DNA from: Pseudomonadales bacterium
GTDB taxonomy: Bacteria > Pseudomonadota > Gammaproteobacteria > Pseudomonadales > Azotimanducaceae
NCBI GenBank assembly: GCA_019090615.1
Contig: JAHRVQ010000049.1
Coordinates: 62,001 to 126,000, forward strand
Reading direction: 5' to 3'
Length of the DNA stretch: 64,000 nt
The translations under genes were made by a program, and so were the position numbers. Numbering within the stretch: position 1 is the stretch's first letter; each line of letters opens with the position of its first letter. The notes beneath the pieces are model-generated. The model saw nothing but the letters and a program-made list of their open reading frames with translations. It did no database searches and was not told where the DNA came from. Positions 8,815 to 17,547 of the stretch are shown here, in pieces.

Positions 8815-9951
8815 ATGCGTTTTCACCTGCCAGAGTTAATTGATAATCCCTACCCCTATTACAAGCAATGGCTTGAAGAGTTGCCGATTTGGCGCGATGA
8901 AGAAACTAACCATTGGGTGTTGACGCGCAATGAGGATATTCGCGCTATCCTGAAAAACTCATCAGTTTATTCCTCTGCCGCGATGGCCATGACTGAGAGT
9001 CCGTTACCGTTGATTTCCGATGATCCACCGCGCCATACCCAGTTGCGCGGTCTGGTAGACAAGGCTTTTACTGTACGCAGATTAAGAGTGATAGAAGAGG
9101 TGGTTGATGAAATTGCAAAACAGCAGGTGGCGAAGATCGTACCCGGTGAACCGGTTGATATTGTTAGCGCTTTAACGATCCCTTTGCCGGTTGCTGTGAT
9201 TGCCATGTTAATGGATATTCCACGGCAGCGAACGGAGGATTTTAAACGCTGGTCTAACGCCCTGACAGGCGCACTTGCAGGAGCTGATATGGCTGAGCGA
9301 GAGGCTGAAATAATGGAAATGGGGGCTTTTTTTGCGGCTTTGATACCAGAGCGGCGTAAAAATCCAGGTGATGATCTTATTAGTGCGGTGGTGAATGCGG
9401 AGCTGGACGATGGTCGACTTAATGATCAGGAAATCGTCGGTTTTTGTATATTGCTTTTGATTGCAGGCAATGAAACGACCACCAATCTGTTAGGTAACTT
9501 CTTGAACTTGATGGCAGACCGGCCAGAGATTTATAGTGAATTATCGGTCAGTACCAAAATGATTGAAAAGGGTATTGATGAGGCTTTGCGCTATGATTCT
9601 CCGGTTCAGTATCTGATGCGAACCGCCACGGCTGATATGGAATTACACGGCCAAAAAGTAGCTGCAGGGGATGTTGTGCAGGTTGTTATGGGTGCCGCTA
9701 ACCACGATCCAAGGTCCTATGAGGACCCTGATACCTATAAATTAGGCCGGCAGCGTTTATCGCATCATAGTTTTGGCTTTGGGATTCATTTTTGTATTGG
9801 CGCACCGCTGGCGCGGTTAGAGGCAAAAGTGGCGATGCAGGCTTTGGTCGGCAGGTTTAAAACCTTTAACCGAGCAGCAGGACAGGACCAGCGTACACCG
9901 TCGCATTTATTACGTGGTTTTAATCATTTATGGCTTGAGTTTAATGAGTGA
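8815..9951 (+). CDS. Cytochrome P450
   Basis: A bacterial class I-type P450 of 378 residues from the ATG at 8815, which has an AGGA site 9 nt upstream; an ATG at 8782 has none. Visible motifs are the oxygen-activating helix I AGNETT (217-222), the ExxR pair in DEALRYDSP, and the haem loop FGFGIHFCIGAPLAR with the Cys327 thiolate ligand. It would hydroxylate a hydrophobic substrate and needs ferredoxin and reductase partners, which are not in the window. Family-level assignment (CYP number) cannot be made by eye. SDRs on either side could oxidise the resulting alcohol. Confidence 0.95.
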   Translation: MRFHLPELIDNPYPYYKQWLEELPIWRDEETNHWVLTRNEDIRAILKNSSVYSSAAMAMTESPLPLISDDPPRHTQLRGLVDKAFTVRRLRVIEEVVDEIAKQQVAKIVPGEPVDIVSALTIPLPVAVIAMLMDIPRQRTEDFKRWSNALTGALAGADMAEREAEIMEMGAFFAALIPERRKNPGDDLISAVVNAELDDGRLNDQEIVGFCILLLIAGNETTTNLLGNFLNLMADRPEIYSELSVSTKMIEKGIDEALRYDSPVQYLMRTATADMELHGQKVAAGDVVQVVMGAANHDPRSYEDPDTYKLGRQRLSHHSFGFGIHFCIGAPLARLEAKVAMQALVGRFKTFNRAAGQDQRTPSHLLRGFNHLWLEFNE

Positions 9952-10001
9952 TTGAAAATTTAGCATTGAAGATTGAACGTTAGAGACAGGGCATTACAGG
10001 T

Positions 10002-10037
10002 AAAACAACCTGGAGATCAATTTCTCCAGGTTGTTTT
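10002..10037. terminator. Strong bidirectional intrinsic terminator
   Basis: A perfect 15-bp stem: AAAACAACCTGGAGA (10002-10016) pairs with TCTCCAGGTTGTTTT (10023-10037) across a 6-nt loop. The stem is flanked by T/A runs on both strands. It lies between the convergent P450 and SDR genes and should stop transcription from both. Confidence 0.9.
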
Positions 10038-10045
10038 TCAGCCTG

Positions 10046-11005
10046 CTATTTCCAGCCGCCTTCACTACCCCAGCGATCATAAAATGCAGCCTCATAAGCT
10101 TCTTCAGGGGTTTCGCGTACCAGCCGGTCCAGTGCTCGGGCATCATCGCCTAATAGAATCCGCCAGCGATCCTGCTGTACGCCGCTGATAATATCCGCTG
10201 CCGCCTGGGCGGCACTGGTGGGTGCATTATCGCGAAAACTGTCGGCGCGTTTTTGTAGCAAGGCACGGATTTCATCATCTGTGGCGTTGGCTGCATTTGC
10301 ATCTTTGCTGGCTAAACTTTGGCGCAATTCTGAGATTCTGTCTGCATCGACACTGTCAGCGTCACCAGCGCCCATAATAGTGCGGGTATTGTCCAGAATT
10401 GAGGTGCCAATATGGCCTGGCATGACCACAGAAACTTTGACGTGCGGTGCGTTGAGTCGAAAATCATTAATGAGTGCTTCGGTAAAACCCTTGACCGCAA
10501 ATTTGGCCGCGCTATAAGCGGTATGGGTGGAGTCAGGCCCCAGTGAGGCCCAGAAGCCATTAATACTGCTGGTATTAATGATATGGCCTTCATCGCTGGC
10601 AATCAGAAGTGGTACAAATGCGCGAGAGCAATAATAAACGCCATACCAGCAAATATTAAAAGTTTTTTCCCATTCTTCCCGAGTATCTTTGATAAAGCTG
10701 AAAAAGCCGCCGATACCGGCGTTATTAAATAACAAATTGATATGGTCACGATCATGTTGCTGGATGACTTCGTCTTTGAATCGCAGCACTTGTTGTTCAT
10801 TTGAGACATCACATTGATGCGCGGTGATGCGGATACCCTGGGGACCTTCGGCTTCGCATATTTTGATAGTCTGTTGCATGTTTTCCTGGTTGACATCACA
10901 GATTGCTACGTCACAACCCTGGATCACCAGTTGGCGGGCAAGTTCCTGCCCCATACCACTGCCGCCGCCGGTAACCACGGCGAGTTTGCCAGAAAAATCT
11001 TTCAT
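10046..11005 (-). CDS. SDR family oxidoreductase
   Basis: A 319-residue classical-type SDR with TGGGSGMG (12-19), NNAGIGG (94-100), catalytic Ser147 in INTSSING, and Tyr164/Lys168 in AYSAAKFAVKGFTEAL. The C-terminus is about 60 residues longer than a minimal SDR. It has the all-intact catalytic residues of an NAD(P)-dependent alcohol/ketone oxidoreductase. It is convergent with the P450 and lies downstream of a BVMO gene on the same strand, about 200 nt away. An alcohol-to-ketone step feeding the BVMO is a plausible but unproven role. Confidence 0.93.
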   Translation of the reverse strand: MKDFSGKLAVVTGGGSGMGQELARQLVIQGCDVAICDVNQENMQQTIKICEAEGPQGIRITAHQCDVSNEQQVLRFKDEVIQQHDRDHINLLFNNAGIGGFFSFIKDTREEWEKTFNICWYGVYYCSRAFVPLLIASDEGHIINTSSINGFWASLGPDSTHTAYSAAKFAVKGFTEALINDFRLNAPHVKVSVVMPGHIGTSILDNTRTIMGAGDADSVDADRISELRQSLASKDANAANATDDEIRALLQKRADSFRDNAPTSAAQAAADIISGVQQDRWRILLGDDARALDRLVRETPEEAYEAAFYDRWGSEGGWK

Positions 11006-11072
11006 TATATGCGCTCCATTTTGAATCTAACTTTTTTTATGTGATTAAATTTTTATGCTTGTTGGTTTGTCG

Positions 11073-11132
11073 TTATGTTGAGTGAGATTATGTTAAGTGT
11101 GATTAAGCTAAGTTTCATTATGCTAATAGAAA
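11073..11132 (+). repeat. Degenerate 15-bp tandem repeat, 4 copies
   Basis: Units TTATGTTGAGTGAGA, TTATGTTAAGTGTGA, TTAAGCTAAGTTTCA and TTATGCTAATAGAAA are consecutive in the 198-nt gap between the BVMO and the SDR, upstream of the SDR start. Confidence 0.75.
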
Positions 11133-11203
11133 AGAACCAACGGTACTGAACAGGGTGAATGCTGCCCAGCACTATCGCACTTATTTTGCCTTGAGTTTTT
11201 AAA

Positions 11204-12826
11204 TTAGGCGCTGAGTGTAAACCCCTCGTAATCGTTGCTAGCAACTTCGTCGCAGCGCTGTCGATACATAGGGATGCCGCCCGCATAAGGCATGAATATA
11301 CGTTTCTTGCCGGGAATATTAGCCCCCAGATACCAGGAGTTTGCTTTCCAGAACAGCGTCATCTGAGCAATATCATTGACGTGGGTAACCCATTCAGATT
11401 CCGCTGTTGTGGTGGCCTCAATGGATTGTTGCTGTTTACCACGCATCGATTCAATGCAATCTGATATCCATTCCACATGCTGCTCAATACTCACCGGCAT
11501 ATTACTAAGCACAGAAGGACTGCCTGGGCCGCTGATGGTAAACATATTGGGGAAACCAGCGACCTGTAAACCAAGATAGGTCTTTGGCCCTTCGGCCCAT
11601 TTATCGGTTAGCGTCAAGCCATCACGGCCCTGTATGTCGATGCTTAAAAGTGTGCCGGTCATGGCATCAAAACCGGTGGCAAAGACAATTACGTCAAGAT
11701 CATAATCGCCGTCTGCGGTGCGTAAACCGGTTTCGGTAATTGTTTCAATAGGGGCCTTTTTAACATCCACCAGATTGACGTTGTCACGGTTAAATGTTTC
11801 AAAGTAATTGGTGTCAATAGGTGGTCGTTTTGCGCCGTATGGGTGGTCGTTGGGTAAGAGCATTGCTGCTGTTTTAGGGTCTTTTACGGTATTTCTAATT
11901 TTAGTGCGAAGAAAATCAGCGGCGGTATCATTGGCTTTTTCATCAACCATAATGTCTGAAAATGAACCCCATAAGAATTTAAAGCCGCCTTCCTGCCAGA
12001 TATCTTCGTAGATAGCATTGCGTTCATCTTCTGAATAGGACAAGGCAGAACGGTCGGACGGAATGTAGGGGAAGCCGCCGTGGCCAGCTTTTGCGGCGCG
12101 CCAGATATCGTCATAAGTGCCCTTAATCTGCTCCTGTCTGTCGGCTGTTAAGGGTGCGTTTCTGGCCGGTACGCTAAAGTTGGCGGTACGCTGGAAAATT
12201 GTCAGTTGATCTGCTTCGGCCGCAATCACTGGGGTCGCCTGGATCCCGGTTGAACCTGTGCCGATCAGGCCGACCCGTTTGCCGCTAAAATCTACCCCTT
12301 CGTGTGGCCACTGTCCGGTGTGGTACCAATCGCCTTTGAAGTCATCAAGGCCATCAATATCAGGTACATTGGCGGTAGACAAACAGCCCACTGCACTGAT
12401 AAGAAACTGCGCGGAGACGCGTTCTCCCGCTGCAGTGACGATATGCCAGCGGTTAGTTGTTTCATTAAATTTGGCGCTGTTTACACGGGAATTAAGCTGG
12501 ATATCTGAGCGTAGATCAAAGCGGTCTGCGACGTGATTAAGATATTTTAAAATTTCTGGCTGTTCGGGATATTTACTGCTCCATTCCCACTCTTGCAATA
12601 GTTCTTCGGAAAACGAGTAGCAATAATAAAAACTTTCCGAATCACATCGCGCACCAGGATAGCGGTTCCAGTACCAGGTGCCGCCCACGCCATCGCCGGC
12701 TTCGAAAAGGCGAGTTTTTAAGCCTAATTCATCACGTAGTCTCTTTAGCATATACATGCCGGAAAAACCTGCGCCGATTACTATGGCGTCAAGTTCCAGT
12801 TCGGGTTGATCAGCAGGGGTGCTCAT
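11204..12826 (-). CDS. Baeyer-Villiger-type flavin monooxygenase
   Basis: A 540-residue FAD/NADPH monooxygenase. The FAD motif GAGFSG is at 18-23, the GGTWYWNRYPGARCDSES segment follows at about 48-65, and the BVMO fingerprint F-x-G-x-x-x-H-T-x-x-W-P reads FKGDWYHTGQWP at 163-174. A second dinucleotide motif, GTGSTG, is at 189-194. Length matches phenylacetone and steroid BVMOs (about 540). It would insert an oxygen next to a ketone to give an ester or lactone. It is followed by the SDR at 10046 on the same strand. A second, longer BVMO lies at 25717. Confidence 0.93.
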   Translation of the reverse strand: MSTPADQPELELDAIVIGAGFSGMYMLKRLRDELGLKTRLFEAGDGVGGTWYWNRYPGARCDSESFYYCYSFSEELLQEWEWSSKYPEQPEILKYLNHVADRFDLRSDIQLNSRVNSAKFNETTNRWHIVTAAGERVSAQFLISAVGCLSTANVPDIDGLDDFKGDWYHTGQWPHEGVDFSGKRVGLIGTGSTGIQATPVIAAEADQLTIFQRTANFSVPARNAPLTADRQEQIKGTYDDIWRAAKAGHGGFPYIPSDRSALSYSEDERNAIYEDIWQEGGFKFLWGSFSDIMVDEKANDTAADFLRTKIRNTVKDPKTAAMLLPNDHPYGAKRPPIDTNYFETFNRDNVNLVDVKKAPIETITETGLRTADGDYDLDVIVFATGFDAMTGTLLSIDIQGRDGLTLTDKWAEGPKTYLGLQVAGFPNMFTISGPGSPSVLSNMPVSIEQHVEWISDCIESMRGKQQQSIEATTTAESEWVTHVNDIAQMTLFWKANSWYLGANIPGKKRIFMPYAGGIPMYRQRCDEVASNDYEGFTLSA

Positions 12827-13017
12827 GGTTCAGGTTCCTGTGCAAGAAATAATGGGAGATATCAATGGGCTCACCTTAGCATGATATCGTGTTGATTTGC
12901 TTAGTGATAATATATCAGTGGTTAAGGCGCTATCAGACCTGCCTATAAAAACCGTTTATGCGAGAGTTTTTCCAAGAGGGCTTTCGGGGTAGGCTTAGCC
13001 AATGAACAGTCCAGTTG

Positions 13018-13045
13018 GGCAGGCTGCATAATTTAACAGCCTGCC
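13018..13045. terminator. Stem-loop downstream of amidohydrolase
   Basis: GGCAGGCTG (13018-13026) pairs perfectly with CAGCCTGCC (13037-13045) over a 10-nt loop, 34 nt past the end of the leftward amidohydrolase gene. No T-run follows on that strand, so it may be a Rho-assisted or mRNA-stabilising hairpin. Confidence 0.45.
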
Positions 13046-13078
13046 TGTTGCGCATTTTGAATTATGAGGTTTAGCCAA

Positions 13079-14458
13079 CTAGTAGGTCGGTATTTGCTCT
13101 AATTCACTGGGGTCTCTTGAAGGGTAAGCATCAAGAATTGCTTTGGGATCGTGCGCGACTCCGGCGCGATAAACGGTTTCAACAGAGCGCAAATTTCTTA
13201 CGTCAGTGGAGGGATCGCGGCTTAGAATTAGAATGTCGGCATATCGACCTTTTGCAATGCTGCCCAGTTCATCCTGCTTTAGCAGGGCGGATGCTGCGGC
13301 TGTTGTAATGGCCTTTAAAGCCGCCATTGGGCCTATGGCGTCAGAGAGTAGTTCGGCTTCTCTAAGCAGCGCAAAGCCTGGCGGTGGATAGGCGATACCA
13401 CAGCAGTCTGTGCCGCCGACAATAATCCCGCCCTTGTCATGCAGGATGCGGCAGGCATCTTTTTGTTTTTCCAGCGCGGCTTTACCGTTGCCGGGTGGGA
13501 AGCCAGTATGGATATCCCATTCGACGCCTGCGTTTACTTTTTTCCCCAGGGCGCGTTGTGCGCGCAGTGATTTTTGCGGAATATAAATCCGGTCATTATC
13601 ATCAAGCGCTGCCTCAAGGCCAATATTCGCCAGCCATAAAAGGTCCAGGGTAGTGCCCATTTTCACCTGTTTTTCTGCCATGCTATCAAATAATTTCTGG
13701 GTGCCTGGGCCCTGTAGATCGGCTTCTTCCCAGCCCTGAAAAGTTTGTTTGGAAAAATTACGGCTGGACATGGACATTTCGGCACCAAACCGTAGTTCCA
13801 CGGGACAAATATTGTTATAAGGTGAGATCCACATATGTTCCAGGCCATTGATGCCAAGATCTACCGCTTCCTGGGCAGTGGTCATGCCTATATGACCCGT
13901 GACAGGCAGACGTTGATCGACGGCCTCGATACAGGCGCCAAGGATATCTGGCGTCATGGTGTAATAGAGTTTGATGCCATCTACGCCGGCATCCATGATC
14001 TCCTTGATCTTGGCCGGTGCGGCTGCCGCGTTAGGTACACTATCTAACATTCGGCCAATTGCGCCGGAGTGCGGGAAGGCTTCAGATGCGCCGTCCAGGA
14101 GAGGCCCACAGACAAATAACCTGGGGCCGAGCAGTTCACCATTATTGAGTCGACTGCGTAATTTGATCACTTCATCAAGCCGGCCTCCGACATCACGCGC
14201 TGTGGTCACGCCGTTACCAAGGAATAACGTTAAATCAATTTCGTCGACAAACGTTGCATGCACATGAGTATCAATTAAACCAGGCATAATTGTTTTGCCT
14301 GCGCAATCCACCACATCGACCTCAGGCCCAGCCGGGCCATCGCCGTTGATGATGTCGATGATTCGGTCACCTCGGATCAATACTGACATTCTTTCCTGGG
14401 GCTGGTCAGAGATACAGTCGATCAGTCGTGCATTTTTTAATAAAATATCTTGTGCCAT
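13079..14458 (-). CDS. Amidohydrolase family metal-dependent hydrolase
   Basis: A 459-residue amidohydrolase-superfamily protein (imidazolonepropionase/prolidase-like branch). Metal-site candidates are His65 and His67 in GLIDTHVHATF, Lys163 (possibly carboxylated) in DGIKLYY, His189 in TGHIGM, His208 in GLEHMW, and an Asp in a GGTDCCG motif. Cytoplasmic; no signal peptide is seen. It would hydrolyse a C-N or C-O bond in a cyclic or acylated compound. It is followed by a stem-loop and then the BVMO gene about 250 nt on. The substrate is unknown. Confidence 0.87.
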   Translation of the reverse strand: MAQDILLKNARLIDCISDQPQERMSVLIRGDRIIDIINGDGPAGPEVDVVDCAGKTIMPGLIDTHVHATFVDEIDLTLFLGNGVTTARDVGGRLDEVIKLRSRLNNGELLGPRLFVCGPLLDGASEAFPHSGAIGRMLDSVPNAAAAPAKIKEIMDAGVDGIKLYYTMTPDILGACIEAVDQRLPVTGHIGMTTAQEAVDLGINGLEHMWISPYNNICPVELRFGAEMSMSSRNFSKQTFQGWEEADLQGPGTQKLFDSMAEKQVKMGTTLDLLWLANIGLEAALDDNDRIYIPQKSLRAQRALGKKVNAGVEWDIHTGFPPGNGKAALEKQKDACRILHDKGGIIVGGTDCCGIAYPPPGFALLREAELLSDAIGPMAALKAITTAAASALLKQDELGSIAKGRYADILILSRDPSTDVRNLRSVETVYRAGVAHDPKAILDAYPSRDPSELEQIPTY

Positions 14459-14809
14459 GGTCTTACTCCAAAGTTATCGGGTTGGTTGCTAAGATTCCGT
14501 GTGCTGATACAGAAATAAAATAAAACACGCTGGCGCTAACTTTGCAATTGATCGCGTAAATGACTCCTTTTGGCGGTTATCTACTTGACGTTATGGGTTT
14601 GATATTTTCATAATTTGCGCCTTAGCAGTATCTGGATCTGGCCTGAGCAGTTGATATGGCGGCTGATATAAAGTTGGACTCAACAATAGTAATAAAAACA
14701 GTAATAAAAACAGCAATAAAAACAGCAATAAAAACAGCAATAAAAACAGTAATAAAAACAGTAATGGAACCAGAATAATAAATATGGCGATAGATGAGAG
14801 GGGATGCTT
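14459..14809. other. Intergenic region between divergent genes
   Basis: 351 nt between the amidohydrolase and the gene at 14810. It must carry promoters for both. The only distinct structure seen is the 12-bp tandem repeat listed separately. A GAGAGGGG ribosome-binding site closes the region at 14796-14803. Confidence 0.6.
14691..14762 (+). repeat. 12-bp tandem repeat, 6 copies
   Basis: Six contiguous near-identical units AATAAAAACAGY (Y is C or T). They end about 50 nt before the start of the gene at 14810. Because 12 is a multiple of three the reverse strand stays open, but its low-complexity Phe/Tyr/Cys translation is not a credible protein. Confidence 0.95.
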
Positions 14810-15466
14810 ATGACCTGGCGAGGCAGAGGATTAACCGAGGCGCAACTGGTGGCGCTTGATCTTATTGGCAGACAGGCCTGGAAAGTTGCGCTTAAAGACA
14901 AGCAAAGACGTCAATATCGTATTTTGTTGCTGGAAGAATGTTCTCGCGAAGTTGAACATAAGATCATGTCAGCGCTCGACTTACTGGTAATTAGTCATAC
15001 GCAAAAACCCATGTCCCCCTATAGAGGCGCGACCAAAGCAGAATATGTCGCTACTTTGAAAGTGGCTAGTTGGCGGTCTATCGATAATATTGTGAGAAAA
15101 GTTAAAAACCCAGGTACTACCATTTTTGAAATGCAGGACGTTGTTAATGAGAGTGCCAATTTAACGCGGTTCGAAGGAGTATTTAGGGATCAGGATGATT
15201 TTCTGGCATTTCAGAAGCTTTTCACCAATGAAGATATAAAAGATCATATTAACGGTGGTTTGACCCTGGATCTATGTATCGATAACACCACGATGGAGGG
15301 CGTCCAGGAGATATTGAAGCGGTCTGGGCTTAATATGAAAATGATTGAATTTGATGATCTGGGTAATGGTCAGCGAATATTTATTCCCAACCAGTCCTTC
15401 CCGGAAAATGCGCGTAAGATTACTCTCTACGAGGCAGATGATGACAAAACGCTTATAGCGCAGTAA
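14810..15466 (+). CDS. Unrecognised protein, 218 residues
   Basis: I do not recognise this protein. The ATG at 14810 is chosen because the strong GAGAGGGG site ends 6 nt before it; an ATG at 14804 touches that site. The sequence is soluble-looking, with no signal peptide or membrane helix. The first third is rich in basic and helical segments (TWRGRGLTEAQ, a KDKQRRQYR stretch), the middle is mixed, and the end is acidic. It is convergent with a sulfatase gene 8 nt away and has no obvious operon partner. No motif supports a functional guess. Confidence 0.75.
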   Translation: MTWRGRGLTEAQLVALDLIGRQAWKVALKDKQRRQYRILLLEECSREVEHKIMSALDLLVISHTQKPMSPYRGATKAEYVATLKVASWRSIDNIVRKVKNPGTTIFEMQDVVNESANLTRFEGVFRDQDDFLAFQKLFTNEDIKDHINGGLTLDLCIDNTTMEGVQEILKRSGLNMKMIEFDDLGNGQRIFIPNQSFPENARKITLYEADDDKTLIAQ

Positions 15467-15474
15467 AACCCGTG

Positions 15475-17148
15475 TCAGTACCGAATGGGGTGTTCAGGTA
15501 AGATGACGCCTACCTTTTTGGCATAAAGTTCCCAGGCGTCGCTTAATTCACTGACTATTTCAGGATATTGTAGCGCCAGGTCCTGTTGCTCGCCGAGGTC
15601 ACTTTTTAAGTTAAATAACTCCCATTGCCCCTTGCCAAAAGGGGGTTCCATTAAAAGTAGCTTCCAATCGCCTTTTTGCACTGCGCGCCTACCGAAGCTT
15701 TCAAAACTGATAGTCTCTGAATCGTCATGCACCGGTAAGGCGGAACCTTGCAACCGTGGCAACAGCGACTGACCCCAATATTGATCAGGTATTGGGGCGC
15801 CGGCAATCTCCATAAAGGTAGGTGCCAGATCCATTACGGTCATATAACTATTGTCCACCATGTGTTTGTTTCTGGACCGAGGGAATTTTACAAATGCTGG
15901 TGCACGGATGCCGCCTTCAGATATCCGGCCTTTAGTGAGCCGAAACGGGGCCGCTGTAGCCCGGGCCCAGCCCTCGCCGACGGTGACATAGGATTTTACC
16001 CGCCCCAGGTTGGCAAATGAGTTGTCGAAATTGGCGGCCAGCCATTTCTGTAGTTGTGGTTGCTCTTCGACCGCATGGCCTTCAGCGCCATTATCCGACA
16101 TAAAAAAGATAATGGTATTTTCAAGCTCGCCGCGCTGTTCAAGAAAGTCGAGCAGACGGCCGACATTTTGATCCAGGAGATCTATCATAGCGGCATAAAT
16201 ACCCATTCGAGCGATATATCCTGCCTGCTTATCTGCACTGAGTGTATGCCAGGGTTTTAAGCCAGGCGTATGTTTAACGCTGGTGGTACCAGTGGGTACG
16301 ACGCCTTCTCGGAGTGCGCCTGTCATGCGCGATTCGCGTAATTTATCGTACCCCATTGCGTATTTGTCCTGATACTTTTTTATAAGATCATCCGGTGCCT
16401 GTAGTGGCCAATGCGGTGCTGTGTAGGCCAGATAAGCAAAAAACGGGGTGGTTTGGTCCTGATCCGATTCGATAAAATGCATCAGTTTATCGGTGAGTGT
16501 TACCGAGGAATTAAAGTCACCAGGTAGTTCAATGGGTTGATCATCCTGACGCCAGTCGGCTTTTTTTGACAGGGGCAATAAGGGTGAATCGTCGAAATGT
16601 CCACCGCCGCCATTGAGCAGTGCATAGGAGCGATCAAAACCACGCGCATTGGGTAAATAAGCGGCCTCACTGCCCAGATGCCATTTACCCGTCATATAGG
16701 TCCTATAGCCGTTTTCATGCAGTGATTTGGCAATAGATTTAACGCTGGTTGAAAGTCGGTCCTGGTAGCCCGGTTGATTAACCTGGTTCGGGGTGGTCAG
16801 TGGGATTTGACTGCCCATACCGGCAAGATGGTTATCAGTGCCGCTCAGTAGCATGGAGCGTGTTGGCGCACAGCTTGCGCCAGTATGAAAGTTACTTAAG
16901 CGGATGCCGTTATGCGCCAGACTATCGAGATGCGGGGTGGGTATTTCGCCCCCAAAGGCGCCTAAATCGGTGTAGCCCAGGTCATCTGCGACGATCAGTA
17001 GGATGTTCATTTTTGTTTTCGCAGGTCTGCTATCTGGATTGCCATCTATTGACTCACCTGCTGATAGAAACGAGCTATATGCAATAAGTAGTATCAGGTA
17101 CAAAAGCTGGCTAGTTCGAAAAGTTTGGTTGATTTGTAGCATTGCCAT
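15475..17148 (-). CDS. Secreted arylsulfatase (sulfatase family)
   Basis: A 557-residue sulfatase with a hydrophobic N-terminal signal segment (about residues 12-30, ending near SAGES). The formylglycine signature C-x-P-x-R reads CAPTR with Cys93, the residue converted to formylglycine; the metal-binding LIVADDLGYTDLG segment precedes it. Other features are TGKWHLG, SDNGAEG and a WGQSLLP-type C-terminal domain, as in arylsulfatase A-type enzymes. It would cleave sulfate esters of an extracellular or periplasmic substrate. Starts at 17148 and 17142 are both possible. A maturase gene is not present nearby. Confidence 0.93.
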   Translation of the reverse strand: MAMLQINQTFRTSQLLYLILLIAYSSFLSAGESIDGNPDSRPAKTKMNILLIVADDLGYTDLGAFGGEIPTPHLDSLAHNGIRLSNFHTGASCAPTRSMLLSGTDNHLAGMGSQIPLTTPNQVNQPGYQDRLSTSVKSIAKSLHENGYRTYMTGKWHLGSEAAYLPNARGFDRSYALLNGGGGHFDDSPLLPLSKKADWRQDDQPIELPGDFNSSVTLTDKLMHFIESDQDQTTPFFAYLAYTAPHWPLQAPDDLIKKYQDKYAMGYDKLRESRMTGALREGVVPTGTTSVKHTPGLKPWHTLSADKQAGYIARMGIYAAMIDLLDQNVGRLLDFLEQRGELENTIIFFMSDNGAEGHAVEEQPQLQKWLAANFDNSFANLGRVKSYVTVGEGWARATAAPFRLTKGRISEGGIRAPAFVKFPRSRNKHMVDNSYMTVMDLAPTFMEIAGAPIPDQYWGQSLLPRLQGSALPVHDDSETISFESFGRRAVQKGDWKLLLMEPPFGKGQWELFNLKSDLGEQQDLALQYPEIVSELSDAWELYAKKVGVILPEHPIRY

Positions 17149-17177
17149 TGGGACTGTCCGTGTTCCTTTGTTCTATT

Positions 17178-17225
17178 GGTGTTTTGTTTGGTGTTTTGTT
17201 TGGTGTTTTGTTTGGTGTTTTGTAC
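17178..17225 (+). repeat. 12-bp tandem repeat, 4 copies
   Basis: Four consecutive units of GGTGTTTTGTTT (the last ends TGTAC), 30 nt upstream of the sulfatase start on the opposite strand. Confidence 0.93.
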
Positions 17226-17348
17226 TTGAATTCGACCGTATTTCGAGAATATCGCTGTGTTGGCTTTTTGTTGGCCTTCGCTGCTAAAGATCGAATTACC
17301 ATAACATGCGGCTTGTTGAAAAGCTGAATTTCTATTGTTTGCAGGCCT

Positions 17349-17384
17349 GTTCAGGGATTAGTTCAGGGATTAGTTTAGGGATAA
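17349..17384 (+). repeat. 12-bp tandem repeat, 3 copies
   Basis: GTTCAGGGATTA twice, then GTTTAGGGATAA. It is unrelated in sequence to the 12-bp repeat 120 nt away. Confidence 0.85.
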
Positions 17385-17547
17385 GTACGGCGTAATTTTA
17401 AATAGCTCTTATACTCAACTATGGTATTGCCACTATAAAGCACTGCCATGTAAGTCTTGCTTTGAAAGCAATCTTTGACAGCAAACTTTCAGAGGAAGGT
17501 TATATGGGGCTGGTATTGAGTGGACGAATCGCTGATCGGACTAATGC

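Larger units (their letters stand above)
17149..17547. other. Intergenic region between divergent sulfatase and hybrid kinase
   Basis: 399 nt with two separate 12-bp tandem repeats (17178-17225 and 17349-17384). A TTGACA at about 17475 and an A/T-rich TTATAT about 19 nt later could be a poor sigma-70 promoter for the kinase gene. No small gene was identified. Confidence 0.5.

Noticed and set aside
14680-14901. Reverse-strand open frame with a Phe/Tyr/Cys-rich translation
   Set aside because: It is the translation of a 12-bp tandem repeat and has no start context or family similarity.
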